Part shown: one piece after another, positions 1-5,988 of the stretch
Position numbering within the stretch: the first letter of the stretch is position 1
Layout: each line of letters begins with the position of its first letter
Origin: Streptosporangiaceae bacterium
Lineage (GTDB): Bacteria > Actinomycetota > Actinomycetes > Streptosporangiales > Streptosporangiaceae
Direction of reading: 5' to 3'
Assembly (NCBI GenBank): GCA_030040475.1
Contig: JASHTQ010000159.1
Coordinates: 1 to 8,062 of the forward strand
Length of the DNA stretch: 8,062 nucleotides
The notes under the pieces: model-generated
Told to the model about the DNA's origin: nothing
Seen by the model: the letters and a program-made list of their open reading frames with translations, nothing else
Databases searched by the model: none
Translations under genes and position numbers: made by a program

Positions 1-770
1 GGGTCCAGGGACCTGATCGCCGCATCGGGAAGCGGGGTCAGCGCGGAAAACGGCGCGATCGTCACCCCCATGCCGGCCGCCGCCAGCTGCGCGGCCGTGC
101 GCGGGCTTCCGGTACGCAGCACTGGCTCCGGCAACACCACACCGGATCGCGCCGCGAACTCCTCGACCCACGCCGCGATCCCGTTATCGCGGTTGTAGTG
201 CACGAACGGCTCGGCCGCCACCTCATTGAGCGGAATGCTGTCCATGCCCGCGAACCGGTGATCCGGGGAGGCGACCACCACGATCTCCTCCCGGCCGAGC
301 ACCTCGACGTGCTCGTCGGTCCGGGTCGGCCGCGGCCCGACGGTGAGATCCGTCCCGTCGGCCAGCAGAACCTCCAGCATCCGATCCGCGCTGGTGAATT
401 CCTTCAAGCTCAGTTCCACGCCGGGAAACCGGCGCCGCCAGGCCCGAAGCACCGGGACAAGCACCCAAGCCGTCATCGTCTCTGCGCACGCGATCCGGAT
501 CCGGCCGTCGGCTCCGGCGGCCACCCGCCGGCCCGCTTTCACGGCCCGGTCCGCCGCGGCGAGCGCCACCCGCGCCTCCCGCGCCGCGGCCAGCCCGGCC
601 GCGGTCGGCCTGATGCCCCGCGGCAGCCGCTCGATCACCGGGGTCCCAAGCTCCCGCTCCAGCGCGGCGATCTGGTGCGACAAGGCCGGCTGCGACAGGT
701 GCATCACCGCCGCCGCCCGCGTGAGCGAGCCCTGCTCCACGATCGTGACCAGGCACTCGAGCGCCCGCAT
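1..770 (-). CDS. LysR-type transcriptional regulator (C-terminus cut by window edge)
   Basis: This is a DNA-binding regulator of the LysR family, acting in the cytoplasm. About 256 residues are visible with no in-frame stop. The family is usually about 300 aa, so some 40-50 C-terminal residues lie off the left edge. Residues 1-60 form the winged helix-turn-helix, with the hallmark SLTRAAAVMHLSQPALSHQI at 15-34 and a FERLPRG-like RLPRGIRPTAAG at about 48-60. From about residue 89 (GRIRIACAETMTAW) the periplasmic-binding-like effector domain begins. I chose the ATG at 770, which aligns with typical LysR starts and has GAAG about 9 nt upstream. An in-frame GTG at 779 (adding three residues) is an equal alternative. 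It is transcribed away from the small membrane gene and the sugar operon. LysR proteins often regulate a divergent neighbour, so control of the ygcWUE-like operon is an inference. The effector is unknown. Confidence 0.93.
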   Translation of the reverse strand, partial: MRALECLVTIVEQGSLTRAAAVMHLSQPALSHQIAALERELGTPVIERLPRGIRPTAAGLAAAREARVALAAADRAVKAGRRVAAGADGRIRIACAETMTAWVLVPVLRAWRRRFPGVELSLKEFTSADRMLEVLLADGTDLTVGPRPTRTDEHVEVLGREEIVVVASPDHRFAGMDSIPLNEVAAEPFVHYNRDNGIAAWVEEFAARSGVVLPEPVLRTGSPRTAAQLAAAGMGVTIAPFSALTPLPDAAIRSLD

Positions 771-810
771 GGAAATCACTTCGGCGATCCGTTCCGGTTC
801 GGCGGCGTCT

Positions 811-900
811 AACTCTATTGAGTCATTGACGTGGTTAGAACCGTAGTCAAGCACCGAGCAGCATAACCTGTCAAGCGAGTCAATGCGGTTAGGGAAGGCC
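811..900. promoter_or_regulatory. Repeat-rich divergent control region, possible LysR operator
   Basis: The region between the LysR start and the small membrane gene contains several short repeats. GAGTCATTGACGTGGTTAGAA-like sequence at 820-840 recurs imperfectly at 877-896 (GAGTCAATGCGGTTAGGGAA). The heptamer GTCAAGC occurs at 846-852 and 870-876, 24 bp apart. Read on the minus strand these give several TTGAC(A/T) hexamers that resemble -35 elements, but none has a well-spaced -10 partner that I find convincing. LysR-type regulators commonly bind two neighbouring sites in such divergent regions. Assigning these repeats to the local LysR protein is inference. Confidence 0.4.
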
Positions 901-901
901 G

Positions 902-919
902 CCTCGATCACCTCGATCA
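902..919. repeat. 9-bp perfect tandem direct repeat
   Basis: CCTCGATCA occurs twice in immediate succession, about 45 bp upstream of the small membrane gene. It could be a binding site or simple slippage. No function can be assigned from sequence alone. Confidence 0.4.
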
Positions 920-963
920 CCCGGCAGGCGCCCGTGAATAAGCCGCGCGGCGCTGGGTAGCTG

Positions 964-1146
964 GTGGCGGTGGCTAGAGCCAGAACCGTAGCCGGGTACG
1001 CCATCCCCGGCATCATCGTGTTCTTCTTCTGGGTGGTCGTCGTAATCCTGGTGATCATCCTGCTGGCGTTCATCGTTCACTGGGCCGGCGGCGGAGACCT
1101 CAACGTCAAGCTGGGGCACTTCGTCCTGAACGTCGGCTTCACCTGA
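964..1146 (+). CDS. Small single-pass membrane protein, unknown function
   Basis: This encodes a 60-residue hydrophobic protein. A short basic N-terminus (MAVARARTVAGYAIPG, with two or three Arg) precedes a very hydrophobic stretch at about residues 17-38 (IIVFFFWVVVV..ILLAFIV). A short tail follows, containing GGGDLNVKLGHFVLNVGFT. The layout predicts one transmembrane helix with the N-terminus inside by the positive-inside rule. Third codon positions are almost all G or C, which supports real coding. GTG at 964 is used as the start. A second GTG at 970 is possible, and there is no strong Shine-Dalgarno sequence at either. It lies between the divergent LysR gene and the sugar operon and is followed by its own terminator-like hairpin, so it is probably a separate transcript. 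I do not recognise the family. Confidence 0.58.
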   Translation: MAVARARTVAGYAIPGIIVFFFWVVVVILVIILLAFIVHWAGGGDLNVKLGHFVLNVGFT

Positions 1147-1152
1147 CCGAAC

Positions 1153-1182
1153 CCGGCTGCCGGCGTGTAGAGCGGCAGCCGG
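1153..1182 (+). terminator. Perfect 10-bp stem hairpin after the small membrane gene
   Basis: The arms CCGGCTGCCG (1153-1162) and CGGCAGCCGG (1173-1182) pair perfectly around a 10-nt loop, 6 bp beyond the TGA stop of the small gene. There is no T-tract, which is common for actinobacterial hairpin terminators. Termination is inferred from position and stem strength. Confidence 0.6.
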
Positions 1183-1200
1183 CGTCAGCCGACCTGTCCC

Positions 1201-1261
1201 GGCCGGCACGATGGACCATCGAATCCGGCTATCGTCGGCCCGGCGGGCCATCGTGCCGGCC
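1201..1261. repeat. 14-bp perfect inverted repeat upstream of the sugar operon
   Basis: GGCCGGCACGATGG at 1201-1214 is the exact reverse complement of CCATCGTGCCGGCC at 1248-1261, with a 33-nt loop. The loop itself contains a further CCATCG (1216-1221) that duplicates part of the right arm. It ends 75 bp before the start of the dehydrogenase gene. It could be a second or bidirectional terminator, an operator pair, or an RNA structure if it lies inside the operon leader. Sequence alone does not decide. Confidence 0.6.
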
Positions 1262-1295
1262 CGTCCCTGGCAGCCCGCCCTGGTGATGCCGCCGT

Positions 1296-1336
1296 AAGGT
1301 TCGCCGCGCACCACGCGTAACCTTTAACACCGACCT
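1296..1336 (+). promoter_or_regulatory. Candidate promoter of the sugar operon with a short dyad
   Basis: A 6-bp inverted repeat, AAGGTT (1296-1301) and AACCTT (1319-1324), flanks 17 nt. TAACCT at 1318-1323 and TAACAC at 1325-1330 resemble the -10 element (TANNNT and near match). The 16 nt before the ATG at 1337 contain no Shine-Dalgarno sequence. A start of transcription at or very near the ATG would explain this. The promoter call is inferred, and no clear -35 is visible. Confidence 0.35.
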
Positions 1337-2113
1337 ATGGACATCACCGACTTCAGCCTCGACCTGTTCTCCCTGGCCGGGCGGAACGCCCTCGTCACCG
1401 GGGGCAACACCGGCCTGGGCCGGGCGTTCTCCCTCGCCCTTGCCAAGGCGGGCGCCGACGTCTTCGCCGTCGGCCTGGCCGAAGACGACGGAACGACGCG
1501 GAGGCTGATCGAGCAGGTCGGCCGCCGGCTGGAGTTCGTCGCCGCCGACCTCACCCAGCCCGGCGTCCCCGCCGCCGTCGCACGCGGCTGCGTCGAGGCA
1601 CTCGGCTCGCTCGACATCCTGGTCAACTCGGCCGGCATCGCCCTGCTGGCCGACGTCGAGAACTTCGGCCGCGACCTGTGGGACCCGATGGTGTCGGTCA
1701 ACCTCACCGCCGCCTTCGAGCTTGCCCACGAGGCCAGCAAGTTCATGATCGAACAGCGATCCGGCAAGATCATCAACATCGCCTCGCTGTTCTCCTTCCT
1801 GGGCGGGCGGCGTTCGCCCGCCTACGCCGCGACCAAGGCAGGGATCGTGGGCTTCACCAAGGCCTACTGCGACGAACTTGCGGCCCACAACATCCAGGTC
1901 AACGCGATCGCGCCGGGATACTTCAAGACCGCGATCACCGAGGCGACCCGCTCCGATCCCGACGCAAGCAGGCGCATCGTCGAGCACATCCCCGCCGAAC
2001 GCTGGGGTGAGACCGCCGACCTGATGGGCGCCACCGTCTTCCTGGCAAGCCGGGCCAGCGATTACGTTAACGGCCATGTCCTGGTCGTAGACGGCGGCTA
2101 CCTGGTCCGCTAG
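1337..2113 (+). CDS. ygcW: Short-chain dehydrogenase/reductase, YgcW-like (KduD-related)
   Basis: This is a cytoplasmic NAD(P)-dependent oxidoreductase of the classical SDR family, 258 aa, a normal full length. Visible motifs are the cofactor loop TGGNTGLG at 21-28, NSAG at 97-100 (the usual motif is NNAG), N122, and catalytic S150, Y163 and K167 within YAATK. The C-terminal part (IQVNAIAPGY, then DLMG, VFLAS, SDYVNGH and DGGYLVR) closely matches what I remember of E. coli YgcW. It is more distant from KduD (2-deoxy-gluconate dehydrogenase). The end of strand beta-2 (VFAVGLAEDD, 42-51) does not settle NAD versus NADP. It is the first gene of a three-gene operon, 48 nt ahead of the FAD enzyme gene. 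By family and context it should oxidise or reduce a hydroxyl of a sugar, polyol or sugar acid. The actual substrate is unknown. Confidence 0.95.
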   Translation: MDITDFSLDLFSLAGRNALVTGGNTGLGRAFSLALAKAGADVFAVGLAEDDGTTRRLIEQVGRRLEFVAADLTQPGVPAAVARGCVEALGSLDILVNSAGIALLADVENFGRDLWDPMVSVNLTAAFELAHEASKFMIEQRSGKIINIASLFSFLGGRRSPAYAATKAGIVGFTKAYCDELAAHNIQVNAIAPGYFKTAITEATRSDPDASRRIVEHIPAERWGETADLMGATVFLASRASDYVNGHVLVVDGGYLVR

Positions 2114-2161
2114 ACCCGGAAGCAAGAAGACCCAGCCAACAAGAAGGCGCCCAAACACACC

Positions 2162-3658
2162 ATGCCCCCGTCCCGATCCCCGCTGGACCGCCAGTCGATC
2201 GTCACGGCGATGACCGAACTCCTCGGGCGCAGCGCCGTGGAGACCGACGACGAACAGCTCAAGCAGGCGAGCGTCGACCGCTTCAAGAAGTACACCGCCG
2301 TGCACGGCATCTACGACGGCCCGATCCCCGCCGCGATCGTCTACCCCTCCTGCACCGCGGACGTGGCCGCCGTGCTCCGATGGGCGCAGGAGAACCTGGT
2401 CAACGTCGTTCCCCGCACCGGGCGCACCGCCACCGAGGGCGGCCTGGAGACCGTGGTCGACGACAGCCTCGTTGTCGACGGCTCGCGGATGAACGCGATC
2501 CTGACCGTCGACCCGGTCAACATGATGGTCACCGCGCAGTGCGGCGTCCGCCTCCAGGACCTGGAGGATACCGTCCGGGCCCACGGCCTGACCGCCGGGC
2601 ACTCGCCTCAGTCCAAGCCGCTCGCCCAGCTGGGCGGCCTGGTGGCGACGAGGTCCATCGGCCAGTTCTCCACGCTGTACGGCGGCATCGAGGACATGGT
2701 CGTCGGCCTTGAGGCCGTCTTCCCCGACGGCACGGTCACCCGCATCAAGAACGTGCCCCGCCGCGCCGCGGGCCCGGACATCCGCCACGTCGTCATCGGC
2801 AGCGAGGGCGCGCTCTGCTTCGTCACCGAGGTGACCCTCAGGCTCTTCCGCTACCAGCCGGAAAACAACAGGTACTTCGGCTTCCTGGTGGACGACTTCG
2901 CCGACGGCATCGACGCTCTCCGCGAGCTGATCACCGCGGGGTACCGGCCCTCGGTGTGCCGTGTCTACTCACCCGAAGACGCCAGGCAGCACTTCGCCGA
3001 CTTCTACCAGGGCAAGAACGTCGTCGTGCTCGTCGCCGAGGGCCCGCGGCGCCTCGCCGACGCGACGGCCGAGGCAATCGAGGAGCTCTTCAAAGACCGT
3101 CCGCACGAGCGGGTCAGCCCGGAACGGATCCAGGACTGGTTCGAGAACCTCAACTGGGGCCAGGACAAGATCGACGCCGAGAAGGCCGACATGCTCGAGA
3201 ACTCCCGGCTGGGATACACCACCGAGGTCTCGGTCGGCTGGTCACGGGTCAGCGCCCTGTTCGAAGCCGTCATGGCAAGGATCCGGAGCGAGTTCCCGCG
3301 GATCGCCGACGTGACCATGCTCGGCGCCCACTCCTCGCACAGCTACCAGACCGGAACCAACCTGTACTTCGTCTACGACTACACGATCGACTGCGCCCCG
3401 CGCGAGGAGATCGAGGTCTACCACAAGCCGCTGAACGCGATCATCGTCGAGGAGGCACTGCGCTTCGGCGGGTCGATGGTGCACCACCACGGCATCGGCA
3501 AATACCGGACGCCCTGGACGAAACAGGAACACGGCAGCGCCTACTACCTGCTGTCGACCCTCAAGCAGGCATTCGACCCCGAGAACGTGATGAACGCGGG
3601 CACGATCTTCCCGCTGGCGCAGGACGCCGGCGTCGGCCATCGCGAGCACAAGCCATGA
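2162..3658 (+). CDS. ygcU: FAD-linked oxidase/dehydrogenase, YgcU-like (alkyl-DHAP synthase family)
   Basis: This is a 498-aa flavoprotein of the FAD_binding_4 (PCMH/VAO) type. The FAD-binding half includes NVVPRTGRTATEGG at 81-94, HSPQSKPLAQLGGLVATRS at 147-165 and the GIEDMVVGLEAV segment. The C-terminal half carries HSSHSYQTG and a VHHHGIGKYR motif at 440-449, like the His-rich active-site motif of alkyldihydroxyacetone-phosphate synthases. The sequence closely follows E. coli YgcU (484 aa) from memory, including its N-terminus, which supports the ATG at 2162 rather than the internal ATG at 2210. AAGAAGG lies about 14 nt upstream, a loose ribosome binding site. The stop overlaps the kinase start (ATGA). 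The family oxidises or rearranges hydroxy-acid or phosphorylated ketone substrates, but the substrate here is unknown. Given the neighbours, it likely acts on the same carbon source as the SDR and kinase. Confidence 0.95.
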   Translation: MPPSRSPLDRQSIVTAMTELLGRSAVETDDEQLKQASVDRFKKYTAVHGIYDGPIPAAIVYPSCTADVAAVLRWAQENLVNVVPRTGRTATEGGLETVVDDSLVVDGSRMNAILTVDPVNMMVTAQCGVRLQDLEDTVRAHGLTAGHSPQSKPLAQLGGLVATRSIGQFSTLYGGIEDMVVGLEAVFPDGTVTRIKNVPRRAAGPDIRHVVIGSEGALCFVTEVTLRLFRYQPENNRYFGFLVDDFADGIDALRELITAGYRPSVCRVYSPEDARQHFADFYQGKNVVVLVAEGPRRLADATAEAIEELFKDRPHERVSPERIQDWFENLNWGQDKIDAEKADMLENSRLGYTTEVSVGWSRVSALFEAVMARIRSEFPRIADVTMLGAHSSHSYQTGTNLYFVYDYTIDCAPREEIEVYHKPLNAIIVEEALRFGGSMVHHHGIGKYRTPWTKQEHGSAYYLLSTLKQAFDPENVMNAGTIFPLAQDAGVGHREHKP

Positions 3659-5115
3659 CGCCCTGCCTGCTGGCCATCGACAACGGCTCGCAGAGCACCA
3701 AGGTCACGATCTTCGACTCCCGCGGTCGCGCCCAGGCCTGCGCCAGCAGGCCCCTCAAGCCGTACGACATCTCGGTGCCTGGCCACGCCGTCCATCCCGG
3801 CGACGACATCTGGGACTCCGTCAAGGACGCCTGCCGTGACGCCATGGCCCGATTCCGGGCAGACCCCGCGGACATCGCCGCCGTCGGCCTGTGCACGATC
3901 CGCTTCTGCCGGGCTCTGCTGAAAGCGAACGGCAGCCTGGCCGAGCCGGTGCTCAGCTGGATGGACGAGCGGGTTGCCCGCCCCTACCAGCCGACCAACC
4001 CGCTGACCCACTACGTCACCACCTCCTCCGGTTACGTCACCCACCGCCTGACCGGCCAGTTCGTCGACACCTCGGCCAACTACGAGGGTGTCTGGCCCAT
4101 CGACCACGACACCGCGAGCTGGTCGGCCGAACCCGCCCGCTACGCCGCCACCGGCATGCCGCGCGACATGCTCTTCGACCTCGTCCCCCCGGGCGGCCGC
4201 CTCGGCCAGGTGACCGAGACCGCGGCCGAGGCCACCGGCATCCCGGTCGGCCTGCCGGTGTATGCCACCGCCAACGACAAGGCCGTCGAGGCCCTGGGCA
4301 GCGGCCTGACGGACGACGGCACCGTGCTGCTGTCGCTGGGCACCTACATCGCGGCGATGACCACCGGCTCGGAATCGACGAGCGCGGACGGCAGCTACTG
4401 GGCCAACTTCGCGGCACGGCCGGGGAAGTACCTGTACGAGAGCACCGGGATCCGCCGCGGCATGTGGCTGGTCAGCTGGTACCGCACCCTGCTGGAAGGC
4501 CGGACCCTGCTGGAAGGCCGCACCCTGCTGGAAGGCCAGCACGGCCCGGCGCGCCTCCAGGACGCCCTCAACGCCGAAGCCAGCGAGCTGGCGCCGGGCA
4601 GCAACGGGCTGCTGACGCTGCCGGACTGGCTCGCGCCCGGCGACGCGACCTGGCGCCGCGGTGCGCTGCTTGGCTTCGACGGCAGCCAGGGCCGCGCCCA
4701 CATCTACCGCTCCATCCTCGAGGGCATCGCCCTGACGATGGCCAATCACACCGCGGCGATGGAACAGGCGCTGGGCCGCCGGCTCGCGCCGGTCCTGGTG
4801 TCAGGCGGCGGCTCCCGCTCGGACCTGATGATGCACATCGTCGCCGACGTCTTCGACCGCCCCGCCCGCCGCAGCGCGGTCAGCGACGCGGCCGGCCTCG
4901 GCGCCGCGATCTGCGCCGCCGTCGGCCATGGCATCTACCCGGACTGGGACCGGGCCACGGCGGCGATGGTCAGCGCCGCCGACGAGTTCACCCCGGACCC
5001 GCGGGCCGCCCGCGCCTACCACCAGATCAACAAGGTGTACGCGGGCCTGACCACCGCCACCGACCCGCTGTTCCGCTCGATGGCCGACGGCCTCCAGGGC
5101 CTGCCCCGCGCCTGA
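3655..5115 (+). CDS. ygcE: FGGY-family carbohydrate kinase, YgcE-like
   Basis: This is an ATP-dependent sugar/polyol kinase of the FGGY/actin-fold family, 486 aa. The ATG overlaps the stop of the flavoprotein gene by 4 bp, indicating translational coupling. Motifs are the N-terminal phosphate loop IDNGSQSTK (8-16), WMDER (102-106), the likely catalytic base D208 in TANDKAVEALG, the second phosphate loop LLSLGTY (225-231), and the adenosine loop SGGGSRSD (383-390) followed by DAAGLGAA. Between R106 and RLTG (131-134) only about 25 residues occur. By my alignment to remembered E. coli XylB this is 30-40 fewer than in xylulokinase. The frame is intact, so this may be a subfamily trait. Residues 277-294 are three copies of RTLLEG encoded by a perfect tandem repeat. 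The pairing with YgcW- and YgcU-like genes matches the E. coli ygc locus. The substrate is not known. Confidence 0.94.
   Translation: MTPCLLAIDNGSQSTKVTIFDSRGRAQACASRPLKPYDISVPGHAVHPGDDIWDSVKDACRDAMARFRADPADIAAVGLCTIRFCRALLKANGSLAEPVLSWMDERVARPYQPTNPLTHYVTTSSGYVTHRLTGQFVDTSANYEGVWPIDHDTASWSAEPARYAATGMPRDMLFDLVPPGGRLGQVTETAAEATGIPVGLPVYATANDKAVEALGSGLTDDGTVLLSLGTYIAAMTTGSESTSADGSYWANFAARPGKYLYESTGIRRGMWLVSWYRTLLEGRTLLEGRTLLEGQHGPARLQDALNAEASELAPGSNGLLTLPDWLAPGDATWRRGALLGFDGSQGRAHIYRSILEGIALTMANHTAAMEQALGRRLAPVLVSGGGSRSDLMMHIVADVFDRPARRSAVSDAAGLGAAICAAVGHGIYPDWDRATAAMVSAADEFTPDPRAARAYHQINKVYAGLTTATDPLFRSMADGLQGLPRA
4483..4536 (+). repeat. Three-copy 18-bp tandem repeat inside the kinase gene
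   Basis: The unit CGCACCCTGCTGGAAGGC at 4483-4500 is repeated at 4501-4518 with a single difference (CGG for CGC, synonymous Arg) and at 4519-4536 exactly. It encodes RTLLEG three times (residues 277-294) without disturbing the frame. Near-identity of the copies at the DNA level suggests recent slippage expansion. Confidence 0.95.
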
Positions 5116-5159
5116 CAGGCGATCTGGCGGTATCCTTAGCGCAGGCAGTAAGCGCCTGC
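5109..5159 (+). terminator. Two short hairpins at the end of the sugar operon
   Basis: CGCCT-GAC-AGGCG (5109-5121) spans the kinase stop codon. It is followed by GCAGGC (5141-5146) and GCCTGC (5154-5159) around a 7-nt loop. Both stems are short (5 and 6 bp) and lack a T-tract, so termination is only a weak inference. A TATCCT hexamer at 5131-5136 resembles a -10 element for the next gene but has no good -35 partner. Confidence 0.3.
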
Positions 5160-5305
5160 CGCTCTCCAAGCCGGTTACGGCCCGCGTCCGCACCGGTGCC
5201 AGAGGACAAGGACGACACGTTCGCGCTGGACAGGAGAATTCATCGTCTGCGAGTACACGGTGATCAAGACGCGGGTCAGCATCGCCGGCGGAAAGAGACG
5301 AAGCC

Positions 5306-5953
5306 ATGACCAGGGACGGCGAATTCAAGGATCTCGTGCGCAAGCGCATGGAGATCACCGGCGAGTCCTACACGCAGGCAATGCGGCACGTGCTGGAAGC
5401 GGCACGCGCCGGGGTGCCAAGCACAGGGGAGGGCCGTCCCCGGCGGCCGGCCCTGCAACGCTGGGTGCCCCGGGCGTGGCATCTGCCGCAGACGGAGCTT
5501 CCGGCCAGCGTGCCGATCGGCACCCTGCACTTCGACCTTCCCGGATATACCGCGATCGCGATCACGGGCATCTCCGCCTTCAGCAGCGGATTCGAGATCT
5601 TCATGACCCAGCTCGTCCGGCGGGACCACCCGGGCTTTGACCCGGACCCAGGTGTGATAGCGGAGCCGCTGTTCTTCGAGCTCAGCTTGCGGCTGTCCGA
5701 CGGCCGCACTGTCGCCACCGGGAGACCGCCTGGCGACGCCGAGGCGACCGAGCCGATCCTGCAACGGCGCGGTGGCGGTGGTACCTCGCACTACCGGCTC
5801 ATGCAATGGTGGGCCTGGCCGTTGCCGCCAGCCGGGCCGCTGGAGTTCATCTGCCAGCTCGGGACCGCGGAAAGCCGACTCGGTATCGGCGCGCAGCTGA
5901 TCCTTGACGCCGCCCAGCGCAGTGTCCGGGTATGGCCGGCGGGGGAGGGCTGA
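5306..5953 (+). CDS. Actinobacterial protein of unknown function, 215 aa
   Basis: This is a soluble-looking protein of 215 aa with no signal peptide or membrane segment. Residues 7-34 (FKDLVRKRMEITGESYTQAM and onward) form a charged helical motif. I have seen this type at the start or end of many actinobacterial proteins, but I know no established function for it. The remainder (from about residue 70: IGTLHFDLPG, later LSLRLSDGRTVATG, a Gly-rich RRGGGGTSHYR, then WWAWPLPPAGPLEFICQLG) resembles an uncharacterised actinobacterial family built around SDGR and WPLPPxGPL motifs. The ATG at 5306 has GGAAAGAG and GACGAAG purine stretches just upstream. It lies 190 nt after the kinase and converges with the acetyltransferase gene. 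It is probably not part of the sugar operon. Confidence 0.85.
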   Translation: MTRDGEFKDLVRKRMEITGESYTQAMRHVLEAARAGVPSTGEGRPRRPALQRWVPRAWHLPQTELPASVPIGTLHFDLPGYTAIAITGISAFSSGFEIFMTQLVRRDHPGFDPDPGVIAEPLFFELSLRLSDGRTVATGRPPGDAEATEPILQRRGGGGTSHYRLMQWWAWPLPPAGPLEFICQLGTAESRLGIGAQLILDAAQRSVRVWPAGEG

Positions 5954-5971
5954 CAGGCGGCCAGCTTGCCC

Positions 5972-5988
5972 AGGGCGCACCGCGCCCT
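5972..5988. terminator. Bidirectional hairpin between convergent genes
   Basis: AGGGCGC (5972-5978) and GCGCCCT (5982-5988) pair perfectly around a 3-nt loop, between the end of the 215-aa gene and the acetyltransferase stop. The right arm overlaps the minus-strand TAG (5987-5989). The convergent position suggests a shared terminator, although there is no T-tract on either strand. Confidence 0.5.

Noticed and set aside
1337..2113. Calling the dehydrogenase KduD (2-deoxy-D-gluconate 3-dehydrogenase)
   Set aside because: Similarity to KduD is clear, but the wording of the C-terminal half and the neighbouring flavoprotein and kinase fit YgcW better.
1229..2788. Long minus-strand open frame (519 aa) antisense to the dehydrogenase and flavoprotein genes
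   Set aside because: It is a shadow of high-GC codon bias. Its translation is low-complexity, Gly/Asp/Val/Arg-rich with no family motif, while the plus strand encodes two clear enzymes.
2956..3654. Upstream extension of the kinase reading frame to 719 aa
   Set aside because: The first 233 residues are Arg/Pro-rich, out-of-frame translation of the flavoprotein gene. The kinase begins at the ATGA overlap at 3655.
3544..4749. Minus-strand open frame (401 aa) antisense to the kinase
   Set aside because: It has the same shadow pattern. It only mirrors the kinase repeat as FQQG units and has no recognisable domain.
5113..5959. TGACAGGCG present at both the kinase stop and the 215-aa gene stop
   Set aside because: This is a nine-base match built around a stop codon in GC-rich DNA. 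It is likely chance and has no further flanking identity.
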